Positions 24,209 to 26,198 of a stretch of 26,198 bases of DNA are shown here, in pieces (within the stretch, counting starts at the first letter, position 1; every line of letters starts with the position of its first letter). The stretch covers positions 1 to 26,198 of the forward strand of contig QGVE01000021.1 of assembly GCA_003242675.1 (NCBI GenBank). Reading direction: 5' to 3'. A program made the position numbers and the translations under genes. Source of the stretch: Bacillota bacterium (GTDB lineage Bacteria > Bacillota_E > Symbiobacteriia > Symbiobacteriales > Symbiobacteriaceae). Under the pieces are notes generated by a model that did not search any database, had not been told where the DNA came from, and saw only the letters and a list, made by a program, of their open reading frames with translations.

Positions 24209-25332
24209 GCCGTTCCCTCCTCGCCGGGGCCGTATCGGTACCACGCGGCGCACGCGCCCTCGCTGGAGACCATGCAGGGCCCCACCGGCCGGTCCGGCCG
24301 GCAGCCGGTGCCGAACAGCGGGCACTCGGCCGGGGAGAGGAGCCCGCGCAGCACGTCCCCACAGCGGCAGCCCGGCCGGCCCCGGGCCTCCTCCACGGCC
24401 GCCGGGAACCGGATCGCCGCGTCGAACTCCGCGAACTCCTCCCGCAGGCGGAAGCCGCTGTCCGGCAGCAGCCCCAGCCCGCGCCAGCTCGCCTCGCAGG
24501 GGCGGAAGACCGCCTCCAGCAGGGCCTGCGCCTTGCGGTTGCCGCCGGGCCGCACCCAGCGCGCGTAGCCGTTCCACAGGTCCGGCGGCCGCAGGCCCAG
24601 GGCGGCGTCCACCAGGTGGTCCACCGCCAGCAGGATGTCCAGGGGCTCAAAGCCGGCCACCGCGGCCGGCACGCCGTACTCGGCGGGAAGGAAGGCGAAC
24701 GCCTCGGCCCCCAGCACCGCGGAGACGTGCCCGGGGCAGAGGATGCCGTCGAGGCGCAGGTCCCCCGCCTCCAGCAGGGCCCGCATCGCCGCGGGCGTCC
24801 GCTTGTGGGCGCTGTGCACAAAGAAATTGCCCAGCCCCTCCTCCCGGGCGGCCTGCACCGCCAGGGCTGCAGCCGGGGCCGTCGTCTCGAAGCCCACGGC
24901 GAGGAAGATCACCGGCCGGTCCGGGTTCTCCCGGGCGAGCTCCAGCGCGTCCAGGGCGGAGTAGACCATCCGCACGTCCGCCCCTTCGGCCCGCCGCCGG
25001 GCCAGACTGCTCCGGGAGCCGGGGACCCGCAGCAGGTCGCCGTAGGTCGCCACGATCGCCCCCGGCACGTCGCAGTACGCCAGCATCCGGTCGATCTCCC
25101 CGTCCGCCGTCACACAGACCGGGCAACCGGGCCCGCTCACCAGCTCCACGGCCCCGCGCAGGAGGCCCCTGAGGCCGCTGCGGGCAATCGCCATCGTGTG
25201 GGTGCCGCAGAACTCCATCAGCCGCACCGGCCGCCCCGCTTCCTCCACCTTGCGCCGGATGAGCGCCACCCAGGCGGCCGCGGTGCCGGGCGCGTCCGGG
25301 GGGGTCGGTCGCACGACCGCGCGCTCACGCAT
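24205..25332 (-). CDS. hypD: Hydrogenase maturation protein HypD
   Basis: A 375-residue iron-sulfur scaffold for the Fe(CN)2CO unit. Hallmarks in order are LMEFCGTHTMAIARSGL (C42), GPGCPVCVT (C70, C73), FLAVGFETTAPA, HKRTPAAMRALL, ILCPGHVSAV, GFEPLDILLAVD and the C-terminal cluster region RCGDVLRG, CPLFGTGCRPDRPVGPCMVSSEGACAAWYRY. HypD forms a complex with HypC and receives cyanide from HypE. The ATG at 25330-25332 follows GGAGG at 9 nt and overlaps the hypC end by 8 nt. All key cysteines appear present. Confidence 0.95.
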   Translation of the reverse strand: MRERAVVRPTPPDAPGTAAAWVALIRRKVEEAGRPVRLMEFCGTHTMAIARSGLRGLLRGAVELVSGPGCPVCVTADGEIDRMLAYCDVPGAIVATYGDLLRVPGSRSSLARRRAEGADVRMVYSALDALELARENPDRPVIFLAVGFETTAPAAALAVQAAREEGLGNFFVHSAHKRTPAAMRALLEAGDLRLDGILCPGHVSAVLGAEAFAFLPAEYGVPAAVAGFEPLDILLAVDHLVDAALGLRPPDLWNGYARWVRPGGNRKAQALLEAVFRPCEASWRGLGLLPDSGFRLREEFAEFDAAIRFPAAVEEARGRPGCRCGDVLRGLLSPAECPLFGTGCRPDRPVGPCMVSSEGACAAWYRYGPGEEGTA

Positions 25333-25621
25333 CGCCCTCGCCCTCCCCCGGGCCACCGTCCGCCGGCGCCCCGCCGTCGCCCCCGGCTGGCCCACTGCCG
25401 GGCAGCGGCCCTTCGCCGAGCACCGCGCGGTAGGCCGCCAGGGTCTGTTCCGCCTCGTCCTCGTCCAGCACGGCGATGGCGATGCCGGCGTGGAGCAGCA
25501 CGTACTGGCCCGGGGCCGCATCCACCAGGCTGACGTCGGCCCGGCGCCGGTTTCCCAGCACCTCCACCGTCGCCAGCCGGCCGTCCGTCTCCACGACCCT
25601 CGCCGGAACCGCTAGACACAT
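25325..25621 (-). CDS. hypC: Hydrogenase maturation chaperone HypC
   Basis: A 98-residue protein starting MCLAVPARVVE, the HypC/HupF signature in which C2 holds the iron precursor. The second conserved part is YVLLHAGIAIAVLDEDEA with H44. The core ends near residue 70, and about 28 residues follow that are nearly all Gly, Pro, Ala, Asp and Glu, an acidic tail not usual in HypC. The tail overlaps the hypD start by 8 nt. The ATG lies 10 nt inside the end of hypF. Confidence 0.93.
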   Translation of the reverse strand: MCLAVPARVVETDGRLATVEVLGNRRRADVSLVDAAPGQYVLLHAGIAIAVLDEDEAEQTLAAYRAVLGEGPLPGSGPAGGDGGAPADGGPGEGEGDA

Positions 25622-26198
25622 GCCCGCCACCTCCTCTGTGCGATCACGGCCTGCCCCAGGCAGAGCCCCCCGTCGCCGGTGGGCACGAGCCGGTGGGTGA
25701 GCACCCGGAAGCCCGCCCGCTCCAGGGCCCGGGACGCGTGGTGCAGGAGCCACGGGCTGTTGAACGTGCCGCCGCTCAGGCAGACGGCGGTGAGCCCGGT
25801 CTCCGCCCTGGCGTAGCACGCCGCATCCACCAGCATGGCCACCACCGTCGCCAGGAACCGGCCGGCGATGCGCGGCGCCGGCACCCCCCGTTCGGCGTCG
25901 GCCAGCACGGCCTCCAGGAGGGGGCCGGGCAGGATCTCCCCGCCCTCCCGCCGGAAGGGGTAGGCGCGGTCGGGCTCCCCTTCGGCCACGGCCCCCAGCT
26001 CGATGGCGGCCTGCCCTTCGTACGTCGCCTCCAGGCAGATGCCGAGGATCGCCGCCACCCCGTCGAAGAGGTGGCCCGCCGTGCCGGCCGGCGGGCAGTT
26101 CAGGCCCGCAGCCAGCAGGCGGCGCACATTGGCGATCTCCCCCGCCCGGTCGGGGTGCAGCGCGGCCAGCCGCTCCAGGGCCTCCTCGCCCAGGTGGG
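25612..26198 (-). CDS. hypF: Carbamoyltransferase HypF, C-terminal part (cut by window edge)
   Basis: The last 195 residues of HypF; the gene enters from the right edge. The visible part belongs to the Kae1-like/YrdC-linked carbamoyltransferase domain: NCPPAGTAGHLFDGVAAILG, EATYEGQAAIELGAVAE, IAGRFLATVVAMLVD, AVCLSGGTFNSPWLL and VPTGDGGLCLGQAVIA. HypF makes carbamoyl-adenylate from carbamoyl phosphate and transfers the carbamoyl group to HypE. The usual FH in the ARFH motif reads FL, and NDGG reads TGDGG, small departures from the common form. The acylphosphatase, zinc-finger and YrdC domains lie outside the window. Confidence 0.92.
   Translation of the reverse strand, partial: HLGEEALERLAALHPDRAGEIANVRRLLAAGLNCPPAGTAGHLFDGVAAILGICLEATYEGQAAIELGAVAEGEPDRAYPFRREGGEILPGPLLEAVLADAERGVPAPRIAGRFLATVVAMLVDAACYARAETGLTAVCLSGGTFNSPWLLHHASRALERAGFRVLTHRLVPTGDGGLCLGQAVIAQRRWRACV

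Overview
This is a 26.2-kb chromosomal window of very high G+C with dense gene packing. Strong GGAGG-type ribosome binding sites, frequent GTG and TTG starts, a NADH-linked trimeric [FeFe] hydrogenase, a BceRSAB-type system, an orphan CheX and lipoprotein binding proteins together suggest a high-G+C, anaerobic or microaerobic Firmicute. Symbiobacterium is my best guess; this is inference from style and gene content, not a database match. I see no rRNA, tRNA, CRISPR array, transposase or phage gene.

Layout. (1) 1-830, minus: mobB-moeA molybdenum cofactor genes, with moeA cut by the left edge. (2) 964-2546, minus: two ABC-2 type permeases with no ATPase beside them. (3) 2689-3609, plus: a CheX-like phosphatase and a two-CBS protein, closed by a good terminator. 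(4) 3902-8146, plus: hydC-hydB-hydA, preceded by a leader with two inverted repeats and a plausible promoter. (5) 8147-8590: a convergent gene-free region made almost entirely of large inverted repeats, including two near-copies of one hairpin and a 161-nt nested fold. (6) 8591-14451, minus: 2-hydroxyacid dehydrogenase, OmpR-type regulator, intramembrane-sensing kinase, then after a 349-bp gap (BceR-like motif and a possible 39-codon gene) a BceA/BceB-type transporter. (7) 14597-15142, plus: a histidine-phosphatase family protein. (8) 15236-15802, minus: a membrane-anchored Mrr-like nuclease-fold protein, next to what looks like a CsoR-type gene remnant. (9) 16080-23024, minus: a PhnD-like lipoprotein, sensor kinase and NarL-type regulator in overlapping genes, followed by an FbpABC/AfuABC-type ABC importer (binding protein, two-domain permease, ATPase). 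(10) 23201-26198, minus: hypF(partial)-hypC-hypD-hypE for [NiFe] hydrogenase cofactor assembly, with each gene overlapping the next.

How the parts work together. HydC, HydB and HydA carry the NADH/flavin module, the ferredoxin-type relay and the H-cluster of a soluble NAD(H)-linked, possibly electron-bifurcating, hydrogenase. Its HydEFG maturases are not in the window. The hyp genes serve a different, [NiFe], enzyme that must lie elsewhere, so the organism probably makes both hydrogenase classes. The BceRSAB-like cassette is a typical antimicrobial-peptide sensing and resistance module, unusually headed by a dehydrogenase gene overlapping the regulator. The PhnD-like/kinase/regulator operon next to the importer suggests a three-component sensing system that controls uptake of an oxyanion or phosphorylated solute; the substrate is not fixed by the sequence.

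The items I most recommend checking are the structured repeat block at 8244-8586, the three-component system with its importer, the Ser in the HydA L1 motif, and the operator-like repeats before hydC.
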